DNA from: Podospora pseudoanserina
Taxonomy: Eukaryota > Ascomycota > Sordariomycetes > Sordariales > Podosporaceae
Reading direction: 5' to 3'
DNA: 64,000 nucleotides
Assembly (NCBI RefSeq): GCF_035222485.1
Contig: NC_085921.1
Span: forward strand, 434,001 to 498,000
The notes beneath the pieces were generated by a model. The model ran no database searches, was not told the origin of the DNA, and saw only the letters and a program-made list of their open reading frames with translations. Below, one piece after another: positions 22,878 to 36,110 of the stretch (positions are counted from its first letter, which is position 1; each line of letters starts with the position of its first letter). The position numbers were made by a program, and so were the translations under genes.

Positions 22878-25800
22878 ATGGTTCGAGACGACATCCCAGA
22901 GGAAGGACCTGGTGATGTGCAGCCCACCAACAAGGTGTTCTGTACATACTGCGGAAAGGGCTTCACTCGCAAAGAGCATCTCGAAAGACATCTTCCACAG
23001 CGTAAGCTCATTCATCCAACTTGACAGCACACATTTGAGTGATACTGACGTCGTGTGGACTTGTAGACACCAACATCAAACCACACGTCTGTCAGTTTTG
23101 CAAGATAGGCTTCAGCCGTCGGTAAGATGCCTGCATGACCTCTTAGCTATATACCAACCCTTGAAGCTAACCATGGGATCCAACAGGGACTTGCTGCAAC
23201 GGCACATCTCCTCGCTCCACGAACAAGGCCCCATCGATGCTATCACGGGCGGGATGATGACTGTCACAGGACGGACACCCATTTCGTGCCAGAACTGTGC
23301 CACGGCAAAGACAGGATGTGACAAAAAGGTGCCATGTACGAGGTGCGCTGAAAAGAGCCTCCACTGTGAGGCTCGCTATGCCCGACGGTCGTCCAAGGCG
23401 GCTATTCGTGTCCAGCAGGCACATGCTGCGCAAGCAAGCGCTGTTGCATCCCATCAACAGGCGGCGGCAGCAGCTTCGGCTGCTGCTGCTGCTGCCAATT
23501 TCATGGCATACCCTGCCGCTCCGTTTGGCCATGTGTCCCACTTGCCTGCGACCATCAACCCCTCGTACATGGACCTTATGAGAGGTGTTCCACTTAAGAT
23601 GGAGGAAAAGATGGAATCAATCACAGTGGACACGAAGCCACACCGCTCTCCCATGAAGTCTCCCATGGTCACCCACCCTATCAGCCCGCCTAGCTTTCCC
23701 TCGCCACACAATCGGGGTGATATGGGCATGGATGAGTACATGGGTGACATGACGGATCCCCAGTACTTTTTGTCGCCCTGGGACACCTACACGATCGGCG
23801 GTATCGACATGTACCAAGGTGATCCTGGGACCATCCCGCTGGAAAGGGCCGACATTTCGATGGACTTTGGTGTAAACGATCTGTCTGCCCCTACATCAGA
23901 GCCGATGACGGCGAGTTCCTCGCGCGGGTCACACACCAGGGAGACGAGCATCGTCTCGGCAGCCGAATATGAAACTACAGTGAGGCAACGGCAAAATCAG
24001 CATGGACAGGCGGATTTGTCCTTGTCGACCATGCCGACCGACAGCTCCATCCCCGAGTTTGAGGTTGTGCAGGTGGCCGAAGGGGCGTGGAACCTGGCGC
24101 GATGTTTACCGCCTTTGCCCACAACCAACTGTCCACGCACGGCGATTGTGCATCTCGAGTGCCTGGAGAAAAAGTCAAAACAAGAAGGGACGTGGAGTTC
24201 GTTGGAGAAATACCTGGAGCAAGCGCCAGACGTGGCTGATTTGGGGTCGGTGGTACCGATCAAGGACCGCACACGTGATCAGCTGCTGGCCATCACGCAA
24301 GGATTTCTCTACAAGGCTCTCGACATTCATCGCAGCAGCATTCCGCCCTCCTCATACAGGCCTGGACATCCCAACGCCGGGGAACCTTCCAACTTCAACT
24401 ACATTGTGCTGCCGCCGTCCAAGATTTTGGAGTATTTTTTGAGCAGCTATGTCAGAAGTTTGTCGGTGTACTACCCCTTGGTCAACGGGGGCGTGGATCC
24501 CAATGAAATGCTGCTGCAGGACAACTTGGCCTCGACACTCTTGGTCCTGCTCATGATTGCCCAAGGAGCGGCTGCGATGCCCATGGCTGAGGCGCGATAC
24601 CTTTCGGCTGGCTTGACCGAGACGTGCCGGATTTCGTTATTTGATATTGTCGAAAAAGACGTCGAGTTGTCAGCAGACCCGATTACTCTGCGGTGCGCTT
24701 TACTTTTCCTCGTGCTGGGTGCGTGGAGCGGTGACAAGTGGTTGATGGACATTGCCATGGGTCAGCGGGGGATGTATATTTCCGTAAGTTTGAAAATCCT
24801 TGTCTTGAAGAGTGTAGAACAAAGCTAACTTGCCACGCCATGAGATGCTCAAACACGCAAGCATGATGGAGTCGCAGCCTGCCATGATTCCTGTGTTCAA
24901 CAAGTCCAGCGACCTTGAGCTGGAATGGCACCATTGGAAAGAAAGAGAAAGAAGGAACAGGCTGGTTTACAACTACGTCATGCTCGACCAGGAGCTCTCC
25001 CTCTTCCACGACGTCACGCCCCTTTTTGCCATCACCGAACTCAAATGTCCTCTCCCCGGCCCGGAGCCCCTCTGGCAGTGTCAGACATCCGCTGAATGGC
25101 TCAACAAGATGCAATCGGCGTACGGCTCCACTGCCAACGTGAACCCCCAGCTCCTCGAAGCCGCCACCGTGACGCCCTCCCTCTGCGATTTGTTCCAAGA
25201 CTTCCTCCATGACAACCTCTCCCGCCGCCAGAGCCAAGGCGGCCTCTCGCCCCAGCAGCTCAGACTCCTCCTCCACCCCATCCAGTCCCTCATCTGTCAC
25301 CTCCGCCAAATGCTCTCTTGCTTTTCTGACGTTCTCAGCGGCGGTCCCATTTCCCGCTCGCGCAACCCGGGCACCATCACCCGCTCCTCCACCCAGCAGC
25401 GCATGGACGAGGTGCAAACCCTTTTGGCCAAGTGGTATGACATGACGCGGGCTTATCTGCAAAGAGAACCAAACTGCCCCATAACGCGTTGCAACCTGGT
25501 GCTGTACCATCTCATCTCCCTCAACGCGACGGCCAGCTTTCCCGAGATTGAAAGACTTGCCAGGAGGGAAGCGTTTTCGGCCGAGGGCACGGACTGGTCG
25601 TGGGAGTTGAATCTGAGGTCGAAGAGGTGCATTTTTCAACGGGATCAGTCGATGTACCACTGCGGGCAGGTTTTCAAGTTGTTGAGGGCGATGCCGAACA
25701 ATCGGCGTCCGGCGTGGTGGAGCGCGGCGATGTATAGAGCTACCATGGTGCTTTGGGCCATGAGTTTGACTTGGGGGCAGAATCCGGGGTTAGTGGATGC

Positions 25801-26248
25801 TGGCGGCGCTGGGGCTGGTGTTCCTGGTTCGTCGACGTCACCGGTTATCAAGCAGCAGAATCCGGAGGAGGGTGGTGTGATTGCCGCGGCGGGGGCGGGG
25901 GCGGGGGCGAGAGCGGGAGCGGGAGGAGGGGGAGGGGAACAAGTGGTGGTTATCGATCAGATAACTACGGAGGAGGAGAAGAGGGTGATGCCGGTTTTGT
26001 GGGAGGACTCTACGGTTGTAGCGCTGACGAGATTGCCGCAGCAAGGAGGTGGGACGGTCGTGATTAAGACGAGGGAAAGCAAACCGGGGGAGTCGTCGGG
26101 GGAGATTTTAAGGTATGCGATTCAGAATATTGATGCTGGGTTCAGCTCGAGGGTGGGGGATGGGATTAAAAGGAAGTTGGAGCAGCTGGGGAAGAACTGG
26201 GACGGAGGAGCCGGTTCAGAGGTCCATGGGCTTCCAGTCATGAGTTGA
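22878..26248 (+). CDS. Cmr1/Pig1-type transcription factor: two C2H2 fingers, Zn2Cys6 cluster and fungal TF domain (4 exons)
   Basis: Exons 22878-23001, 23067-23121, 23187-24783 and 24845-26248 join in phase to 1059 aa; introns are 65, 65 and 61 nt with CTAAC or CTGAC branch sites. Two C2H2 fingers (C22, C25, H38, H42 and C50, C53, H66, H71) are joined by a THTN.KP-like linker. A Zn2Cys6 cluster follows (C94, C97, C104, C110, C113, C120). A Fungal_trans-type middle region lies around 510-640 (LEYFLSSYVRSLSVYYPLV; GQRGMYISMLKHA). This arrangement is the hallmark of the melanin regulators Cmr1 (Colletotrichum) and Pig1 (Magnaporthe), and the length is similar. Polyalanine/glutamine and Gly/Ala-rich stretches are also present. 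It is a nuclear activator, probably of melanin genes given the polyketide synthase 27 kb away, although it could be a paralogue with another target. Confidence 0.9.
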
Positions 26249-29200
26249 GACTGGGCGGGTTTGGCTTGGTAGGGTTTGTTTGTTTTGGTTTTGCTGATTA
26301 CTTATGACGATGATCGAAAAGAGAAAATGGGGTCAAATGAAGCGAAGAGCGTTTTGTTATGGATATGATTGTATTGTTAGCTTTCTGCTTCTTGCTTACT
26401 TCACTTCTTTGGCGAGACTGTTTGGGGTCTGCTGTTGCGGACTGGACTGGACTTTGGATTGGCAGGTACTTGGAGAAGAAAACAGATTCCAACAGGGGTA
26501 TCAGGAGACTCTTTTGTTTTCTTTCGGTTCATACTTAGGGATGTCAGGAGTTTATGGTTGATATGAGATTCGGGATGCGAGCGGGCTTTGGCAAGGCAAG
26601 CAGTGTCATTTGTACATTATTTTTACTGTTTGTATTCTTGAGGCTCAAGAACGTGTGGCATCTGCCATGCGTTTGATGTTGCTGAAGACTATTGGGATTT
26701 TCTGCCTACATCTCCGGAGGTCCAAAATTGCTGCTATCGAGTGATAGAGGGGTCAAACAGTTTGACCTGGCTTGTTAGAGCCGATGATAGACCTACACAG
26801 CTGGGGAGCTCCGAGTAGATAGGTATTCGACAAGTTCTCATCTATTCCCCATGTGACGTGCATTTTGGCCTGTGTACCTATCTATCATCACAGTGTTGTC
26901 GGTGCTTGCCCTCTCTTTCCCCCTGAGGGCAAAACATGGGAGATGTGATGAATCACTTTCTTGTCTGTTACATCTAACCCCCATCACCCACCCCCCTTCG
27001 GCCTGGGGAGGTAGGCTCGTTCCGCTGTTGCTTTTTTTTTATTCGCTTCGGGTTGCGACTTTGCGACAGCATGTTTTGTCTTATGTCAGGACCAAGAAGG
27101 ATGTTGCACATGATGGTCATGTCAGAACTAACAAACTGTGTGGCTTTGTTCGTGTGGTGGATGGACTGGGGGCAAAGCGAGCTTCTCGGATGCCGAGTTT
27201 GAGCGATTGAGACTTTTGAGGTGAGGGCGTTGACGTTGGAGGTTCGGTGAGGGCACTTCGTTGTGATGGTGGTGGTGTTGTTGGCTTGACTTGTTGGTGA
27301 TGAATCCCTATCGTGGTGTCATCGTCTTCCTCCGTACGGAAGAAGAGGGAACGGCGGCTGAACAACAGGGCTGAATGTCTTGCAGAGTGAGCCGGGCAAA
27401 AGGCTTGTCACATCTCACCTGCAACCATAACCACCCATGGGTGAACTCCTGATGCGAGGGTCTGGATGCGAGAGCGTTGGGTGTTGCGTGATGGAAGGTG
27501 TGAGTCGATGGGATGCTGACGGACACCACTCGCTTACAGGCATATATCACCACGACGTCTCGGTCACACAGTACTCAAAAGACAGTGGTAGTTACCACGT
27601 CGGCAGTTGGCGTCCCGGATCAACAGACACAAGTCCATTCCATTGCGGCGCAGGGAAGAACGTGGTCTGCTTTGCAGTCTGGGTGGGAGATTAGGAAAAG
27701 GTAGCTGATGCTGCTTACGGGCGAGGTTTCCCAGAGAATGGATAGGGCCAGGCCCGAGCACACACATAGGCTTCGGCGGGGGAGGCACAGACATTCCTGG
27801 ACAGGCGATACTTACTCACATTTTTGGTCATAAGTTTCCTAGAAGGAGAGTCGACGACTTCTTGGCACCAGCCCAAATTCTTACTTGAAGCCTTCCTGGT
27901 GCTTGGGTCCGAACGCTCGGTAGTCTCCAACCCCCCGAAGCACCGGACGAATACACCCAGAGATAACATCAACCAACAAACCAATCTGCTGTCACAAGGT
28001 CCAGACTTCTGTAGAACAGCCAGCTTGATGAGACCACTCACCCTTCAGCGTATATATTGCAAAAATAAGCTCATTGAACACCCCCTTCTTGGCATCACGC
28101 ATCCAAACTGCTTAAATGCTCTGCATACCAAGCGAACGTATAGGATTGGACGGTGGGGGTGGGGGTTGTATAAAAATGCTGTCTATCACCCGCATGCCAA
28201 GACTTTGACTCTTCGCATTTTTTAGAGCCATCCGGGGAGGAAAAAGGGTTTTTTCCCAGGCGGACGGGGGTAAATTATCATCGGAACATTTCCAACGCTA
28301 TGCCGCCTGGTTCCTGTCTTGGAAGCTACTGCGGGGGGGTGCGGGATACCACGCTCTTCTGAAGCGGCGAGCCTTCTGATTCGGCCCCCCAATGACCTGG
28401 TCGGGACGGGCTTCTGAAGAGGTGTGGGTGAATTCCAATCAAATGCCGCCAGTTGTATATTAGCCAAAGATATTAAAACAGGGGGTATCTGATTAACAAA
28501 CGAAAAGTTGGACACTGCCTTGACGTCTCAACCCAGTTGACAGTCTAAGCAAGGGGAACATATTCGTTCCGGTCTTACTTGCACAAGGAACCCCCTGATC
28601 TAATCTTTGTTTTCGATATGAACGGTCAATAAACGAGGCCTCCTGTTTGGCCAGTTCGCGACTGCCAACGTATATCCTCCTTTGGGTGGACCGGGCAAGC
28701 CAATACCAACGCAAGGAACATGGGTAAAAGAATGCCGTACCATGTACTTGGATTGATAGTCGAACACCCTCCTTGATGACCGCCATGGAACAATGTTCAA
28801 CAAGGGCTGTCGCGCCCTGTGGTCCCATCTTGGTAGTCTTAAGCGACGAGGCTTATTCGCGAGGGGCAGTCACTCCGTAGGACGGGAACTCTTGATCCCC
28901 AAGATTTAGTGTTGTCTTGGTCGATCTGTTGCAGAGCGGATGGTGGTTCTGCACAGACCAATGTCTGTGAAATCGTGGAGTTAGGGTTGCAACAGGAAGT
29001 CGATCTGCCGCCCCCTGAGATGGACATTGTGCTTCACCAACAATGTGGTTCATCTTGCCTCACTCAAGATGGTCACCTGATACTTTCTGCGACCATCCGA
29101 GCCCGATAATGACAAGACTCAGATTAGGTCCATAATATTAGAGAAACCGTGCACGGCAGACTTAGACAGCCAGGTGTTGTGGGTGTTGTCACGATATGAC

Positions 29201-32200
29201 GGGCTGGCGAGAAGGATGCCGAATGAGGACATGCATACAACATGGGGAAAGACACAGAACTTGCATCCTGTGTCCCAAGAATGCCTCAGCCGATAGACAG
29301 GGGCGATATGGACAAGGGCGGGGTGTCTCGGTGGTGATAGGGATAGCGGCATTAGCTTCTTGGGGGCTCGTATTGAGATACAGCGAGGTAGCGATGCTGT
29401 GTCTAGTCTTGATGGGCCGCGGCCTTATTGTGTTACCGGCTCCCAGAGCATTGGAGATGAGGCAACAGAGATTGCACTCGCTGTTCTCGTGTGCATGCGC
29501 AGCCCGGAAAGTCGGGAACTGTGCAGCAGGCGGCCAAAATCCATGTCGCGATGTTGCCATTCTCCCACGGGCATGCCGTATGATGAGACCCAAACAACTC
29601 TGGCGCAGAAGCGGGACGGGGCACGGGAAAACAGAGCACAACATAGAAGACTCGGCCGACTCTCCGGGAATTCTTCGAGACGGGCCTGGCGATAGCTATC
29701 TGTTGGATGCGTCCATCAGGCTAAAGTCAGCCCTCGCGCATGGAACCAAGCTGCGGGTATGCTATTGTTAGTGTCTTTTCCAATACGTCAATATCAGCGA
29801 GATTGCTCAGGCATCCGCTGGAGCGTTTCTGTAAGCAACAAACTGCACGTTATCTCGAACCCGTTCATGACACGAACTTGTTGCACAGCGAGGCGGCCAC
29901 CAGACGAGGGACGCCGCCAGAAAAAGGCCCGCTACTGTCGACGATCGAAACCGACAACCTGATGCTTGGGACTTATCCCAGCATGCAGGTCGCTTCCTGA
30001 CGATAGCGTCGTAAATGTAACCCAGAAATCAGCAAAATATATCCGGATCAGATGTGCCGCAGCCTCGGTGCCGCAGAGCAACTGGTGTGCGAGAAGACCC
30101 AGGCCGGAGTGAATTTAGGGTCTAGTGCCTGGATTCTGGCAATCAATGGCGATCTGGGTGTTCCAATCGGTCAATTAGGTTGGTCTTCAGGCTGCCCGTG
30201 TTGGTGTGGTCGAGTGAGACGCTGTTTTGTTGTTGAGTTGACGTTGGAAGCTTGAAGCCAAGCACCAGGGCATCTGAGACGTCTCTGAAATCAGCCCTAA
30301 CCCCGGATCCACTAGCTTAAAGGGGCTAGTGCGCCCATGCCTGCTCAAACGGTCGATTGTGCACAGACCACATCTTCAAGGCCTGCCCCTGCACGCGGTG
30401 TAAATCATCACCGCCAAGCTTCAACATCATCACAGTATGGAGATTGTCGATTCTAGTTCGCATCTCCCATCCCATTTCAGATATCACATCAGCGTTGTTC
30501 CTGGATACTCTTTGGTACGGCAGATCTCACACCATACTTCTATATTGCCAATCACATCAGTACTAACACTCGTCTAGTCACCTATCATCCGTATTCCGAA
30601 CGGACCCGGCGAGAAGAAGAATGGCCGCAAACTGTCACGTTCCCAACTACCGTGGCCGGAGATACAATCAACTAGTCTCAATGTTTTTCCCGAGTGATTG
30701 CTGGGCTAGAGGGGATTATGGGATTCACCACTTACCTTAGTCTCATGTTCACAACACGGTCCGGACCTCCGTGGGGATCCTGTGACATCGCGCCTTGGAG
30801 GTTTGTCTGCTTCAGGTCGGCAATTGAAAGTCACCCTATCGACTCAGGCGCGCGGCTGCTCTCCAGCCATCGGTGTGGTAACAGCCGAGACCTTGGGACT
30901 TCTCCGACTACTCATGCTCGAAAGGAGTGTCTTTGAGCGAAGGCTTGGTGTCTTGCGGGCCTGGATTTCATCATTGCCATTACCACCCTTGTTGCCATCA
31001 ACCACCTTTCCCGCGGGCTCGACGCCGGTTCCCACGGGCCGGACTCACATTCTCACCCATTGTATCAGAGCCATGTTAACGGCATCATATAGGAGTGTAC
31101 ATCGAATGGCCTGATGTATGCTCTTGCTCCGCCTCCTAAATGCCAGCTACAAGTTGCGGTTAAAAGTGGATCCTGCCTCGATCGTTTCACCACTCCCACT
31201 GATGTCGCATTGTGCTGGTTGAGATGATCTCTGCCGGGGTGCCAAGCTGTCCCAACCCTCTGTCTTGGAAGCGGTGCCGGGAAGGCCTTCATCTCGCCAT
31301 TGTCTACACCCGCAGACTGACAGCGTCTTGGTGCTGTTCGCAATATCAAAATCCCCTGCATGAAGAGGACGAGATTGCGGGGGCTTCCTCTTGCCCGGGC
31401 CGGTCGTGATGCACGATCTCCATCTGGTCTACCGATTAGTCACAGACGCATATGAAGATTCCGCTTTCCTGGAAGGTCTGAAATGAATTGGACACCATCT
31501 GAACATCGAGCCAGTTCCGGATTTTGGTTCCCTACGCGCAAGATGGCATCTATCTTGCAGTGGTATGGTGACGAGACCAGCACTCCCCTGTCTGTCGAGG
31601 CATGACATTGACACACAGCTACTCGGAGAATACTAGATCTTGAAACCTCTCTAACCTCTCTTCACACACTCAACTGGTATGCTCGTCCGTAGGACAGAAG
31701 CAGCAGCCGGGCCGATATCTGTGGATACATGCTGAGTAAACACGGACAACAGGGTTGCCTGTGGTTTCTATTTCCAATCCTTGACAGTCGAAGGACCGCG
31801 CCTCAGTGGTGCACTTGCACGTCGGTGGTAGAAAACTTCACTCACCATCGCATCAAGGAGTCAACACCATCCGATAAAGCACTGTTCTCTCCAGCTATCT
31901 CAAACAGAGTGGGACTATTCATAGGCATATTCACAATCAGATACGCCTCGAGGTTGATATCCATCTATCTGATAATTACATACGGCTTTTCAGGACAGAC
32001 AAGGCTTGCGGATCGTTACACTAGGCTGATCCCTTGTCGCGTTGCGGCCCGCTCTGATTTGTGTATCACCACCTGTCTCTCACCGTCGAGCTTGCCTCTT
32101 GGGACGACGGCAATGGAGCCACAGCTACCACGTGGTGCATGACCTCCCATCGCTTAACTTACTGCTATCGGTGACGGCTACACAGCGACGATATTTTGAG

Positions 32201-34759
32201 TGGTGCTGGCAGCCAGTCGACACTCATTGACGTGTCTTCCTACTGTTTCAGGTCGAGTTGGGAAGCAGTGAGAACAAGGTTCTGCACCCAGTCAAAGGGG
32301 GTTGATGGAGAGTAGCGTTCGCTGGTCCCCGTTTTGTGAAGATAATCCTTCCATGTCCGTGGAATCAATATGGAAAGGGCGCTCTCCATCGTGGTTGGCT
32401 CCAGCAGCAAGGTCGTGATTCACAACCAGTCTGGGCCTGCTATGGTTGCATTTGGCTCGCCACATTCCCTCTTTCGTCTATTGGCCCCCATCCCTTCACA
32501 CCACCTAAATTGTGGCTGGCTTCCACACCAGACTGTCGTCATCGAAGATTCTTCGGGCACAGCAGCCTTGCCAAACCTTAAGACGCCAAGGGGCATCATG
32601 GGCACAGGTTTATTGGAGAAGCTGCACCTAGGGCAGGATCGATCACATTCGCATTACAGTATCTCACAGACCCTGACCACGCGTCCTCGTTGTTGATCGG
32701 GGGATATTGGTATGAGCAGATCCAGCGGCTCAATCTCAAAGGCTATCTTGCAGCTTGCGTTAGCTCCAGAAAATCCGATCAGTCCGAATCCATAATTCAA
32801 GGGTAGTCAGTTATCTTGACTTCTTTGGCCTCGACTCGGCCTATTGACACAGCGAGCTCTGACGATTCACCGTCTTTTCTCAGTTGGTCACTCATTGCTT
32901 TAAGATGCCCCATGACATCACACCCAGATCCAGGGCACGAATGCCCGAGGTCAATGCTGACGGCGTGTACACACTTGCATAAGGTAGGTAGGTAACATCG
33001 ACACGGCTCTTATCAAAAAGCATTGAGGGCCTGCCGCTGTGCGCGCTGCTGCTACCAGCTGTCGACGTTGAGGCCTTTTATGGGACGACGGGAAAGTATC
33101 TTCACGCCCGATCATCTTCGGCACCCTCTCTAGACATCGCGACCATGTAGTCCCTGGCATGCACCGTAGGCCAGGACCATGAGATACACAAGAGGAAATA
33201 TCGTGAGTCGATCCAGATCGTCGGGAGTCCCAGCTACTGCATGGTTTGTTTGATACTGGGCCGCTTGCGGCACGGGGACCGATGCGACTTGTCTCCGGCC
33301 GAGAAGCAGGACGAACTACTGCCGGCAAAACGGGACCGGTGGCAGACACACACCACCGGTCATGATATTTGGGTTCAGAAAAGGAAGTTGATCGACAATG
33401 ATAGGTCCTGATCTAGGTACCGGATCGTGCGAGATGCTGGAAACCAGCTTGCCGATCCGTGTCGAGTCCAACGAAGATGGTGTTGTGAACGAACCTTAAA
33501 GGTATGCGTCTACATGACCACACACTTATGTGGTTGCGAAATCACCCTTGGCTTCCCCCGCAAACAAGATTTTATTCTCTCAGTATGCAGCTGCTGAAGG
33601 CCAGTAGAGGAAAGGAGCTGAGCTTGGTAGCAGCGGCAGCGTTCAGCTACCACAGAGTCCAGGAATCTGGATTGCAACCCTCCCCAACGCCACAAAAAGG
33701 TTCGAAAAAGCGCTTCAATCATGACGACTTGAGCACATAACGACGGAAATCCCTTTTGTTTCCTGACCTACCTGAAACCGGTGCTATTACTTCACAATCG
33801 CGAACCATCTAAAGAAGGCAACATCGTGCGTCTGAGCTCGGGGCTCGGGATTCTTCGCTGGAAGCAGCATGTGGTATTCCACCACCCCCACTTTAGAGGA
33901 AAAAGAAACAGTGAAACCGGGGAACCAAAGTCTAATTTACCTAGCATCCTCCTAGGATGAATAATCCTAGATTAGTCGGCGGCCAGTCTGGTCGTTGAAG
34001 ATAGCGACAATTCCACAAACGGAGGAGGCATTAAAATATAGCTAACCGTGAAGACCAAATTCTCTTTCTACTACAAAAACCTCCAGACCCAGAAAGGAAC
34101 CCCGAGTTTACCGCCCCTTTACATGCACACCGCGATCGTTTTCTGTCAAATTCCCCTTCTCCCCCAATACCCCAACCAACCAGAAATGTTCCAGACATCC
34201 AGCCGCCGCCTACCTACCTTACTCACACACGTGTAGTGTTACTCTACCAGAGCTGAAACTGCTTTCCCTCTCTCTCCCAAACGCAGAATGTCGTCATATT
34301 ACAACTTCACTTTACTAGCCAAAGCCCGAAACAAGAATCGCATTTCATTCAAGCTTTTTTTTCTCTCCTTCATTCTTCCCCAGACAATACTATTGGCAGT
34401 GCAGTACCATCATCATTAGGTATCATTCATGCTACTTGACAGGTGACCAAATAGTCTGCTGTCATGATACCTTGCCACCACCACTCGACCAATAAATTTG
34501 ACATCTGCAACATGGCATGAGAATGACAGCCTGCCATCCATTGCAGCTTTTCTCGAAAAGAGTTAAAGATCGACATAAAAAACGTTGAAGGTAACACCCT
34601 GCAATGCCACACGATAGCCACGATGGAAAATCACTTCCCTGGTTTTTAATCTTTCTACCCCTGTTGAACTGCATACAGTGAGCGACGATCACTAAGCCCC
34701 CTCATTTAGATGAAGAAAAGATAGAGTGCTGAGTTTTGACACTGTCAGTCACAACGGGG
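26249..34759. other. Long intergenic region downstream of the Cmr1-like gene
   Basis: 8.5 kb of normal base composition without a supported gene. Open frames reach about 190 codons (29196-29771) but lack domains, start context and splicing logic, and overlap frames on the other strand. I found no tRNA B-box with a matching arm structure. Confidence 0.5.
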
Positions 34760-34948
34760 GCACGTATCCTATAAGTGAGCTTATCACTTTGTTGCTCTAC
34801 TAGCTACTTGTACTATATACCGCTTTGTCATTAACACTTTATATATATAAAATAATCTAACTACCTAGTTTTTAACTATTGATTTGTTTAGTTTACTTTT
34901 TTTGGAATCTACTTTATTTAGGTAAGTATTTTATAAAACATTATTACT

Positions 34949-34972
34949 ATTTATAGTACTTTTACTATAAAT
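34949..34972. repeat. Perfect 10-bp inverted repeat in the AT-rich island
   Basis: ATTTATAGTA and its exact reverse complement TACTATAAAT are separated by four bases, forming a potential hairpin. Confidence 0.75.
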
Positions 34973-35526
34973 AACGCTACATAGTATTATAGTAGTAATT
35001 TACTATAGAATAAGTCTGACACTGACCCATTCTAATAAATAGTATTAAAGATAAGACTTCTAGAATTTATTAGATATATTACTTTTTTATTTAAAATGTC
35101 AAAATTTATATCATAAAAATTAAACATATTTTTAAAATTAAAAATTGAGTCCCATATACAGGCTTAAGGGCCCTGTAATGGTAGCGCGCTCTAGTGCCTA
35201 CGGTGTAGCGGAAACTTGCGACACGCTATCTGTAGCTCACTTCTAGATGTGTGTAGGCTCCAGCGCTAGCCTTCTGTAATACCTCTGTAGTAGGGTTCGC
35301 ACTCGTCCTTACTATATACTTCCTGAGGGCCTGGTAGGGCCTTGCAACCCCCAACATGCAGATGTGTTAATGCTTGACCTAGAAGTCAAATATTTGGCTG
35401 CGTTTTGCTAAAAACGTGCTCACGCCCGTACAAAACAAAGCAAAATTAGTCACTGGCCTACCGTAAGTACAGGTAGTTGTAGGCCCACAAAGCCACTGAT
35501 ATTATATGGCAGTTATAGAGCCTTTA

Positions 35527-35563
35527 GTAGCCTAAATCCAAAATTTGGGCTATTTTAGGCTAC
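35527..35563. repeat. Inverted repeat in the core of the AT-rich island
   Basis: GTAGCCTAAA and TTTAGGCTAC form perfect 10-bp arms, with a partly complementary interior (CCAAA/TTTGGG). It could be a secondary-structure element of the degraded repeat. Confidence 0.75.
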
Positions 35564-36110
35564 CGTAGCCTCCGATGCAAGGTTTCGAAGTTGACTGTGT
35601 ACTAAGTGGATCCTCGAGGGTACCGGGTAAGTATGTTGAAGCCGTCTTTGCCGTATCTACTAGTTCCTTCGGAACTAAACGCCTTATAGTATTACAGCGG
35701 TTACTTACTGTAAAATAGGCCATACAGGAACTCATTTTTAACAGTTAAGATTGATTTTAATAAGCTAATAAAAGCTATAAATAAAAAAAGTAGTTAAAAC
35801 AATAGTTTTAAAGCTAAAGTAAAAGTATTAAAAAATAGGTAACATAATTAATTAAAAAATATTAAGATAAATTTTAACGATAAATTTATTATTATCATTA
35901 ATATTATTAAAGTATAAGCTCATCTTAATAATGATTTTGATAGCTTATAGAAATATATAGATCTTTAGCTTTAAATAGTGTCAAAAGGCTTAATTTAATA
36001 TATAAAAGTAGATATCTATAATACAAATATATAAGTATTATTAGTCTTACATGAAAATATAGATCTCACTTATGCGTGAATGCCTGGTAGCGCAATACCC
36101 CAGTAGATTC

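Larger units (their letters stand above)
34760..36110. mobile_element. AT-rich, probably RIP-mutated repeat relic
   Basis: Base composition changes sharply to very A/T-rich DNA dominated by TA steps (about 34800-35150 and 35740-36060), around a more mixed core (35160-35740). This is the look of a transposon copy inactivated by repeat-induced point mutation. No intact coding frame survives. The word TAAGTGAG near 34773-34780 recurs inverted as CTCACTTA near 36065-36072, possible remnants of terminal inverted repeats, but the flanks do not show a clean target duplication. The element class cannot be assigned. Edges are approximate. Confidence 0.65.

Noticed and set aside
29189-29771. 191-codon plus and 151-codon minus frames
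   Set aside because: Complementary open frames with no recognisable sequence features; probably chance.
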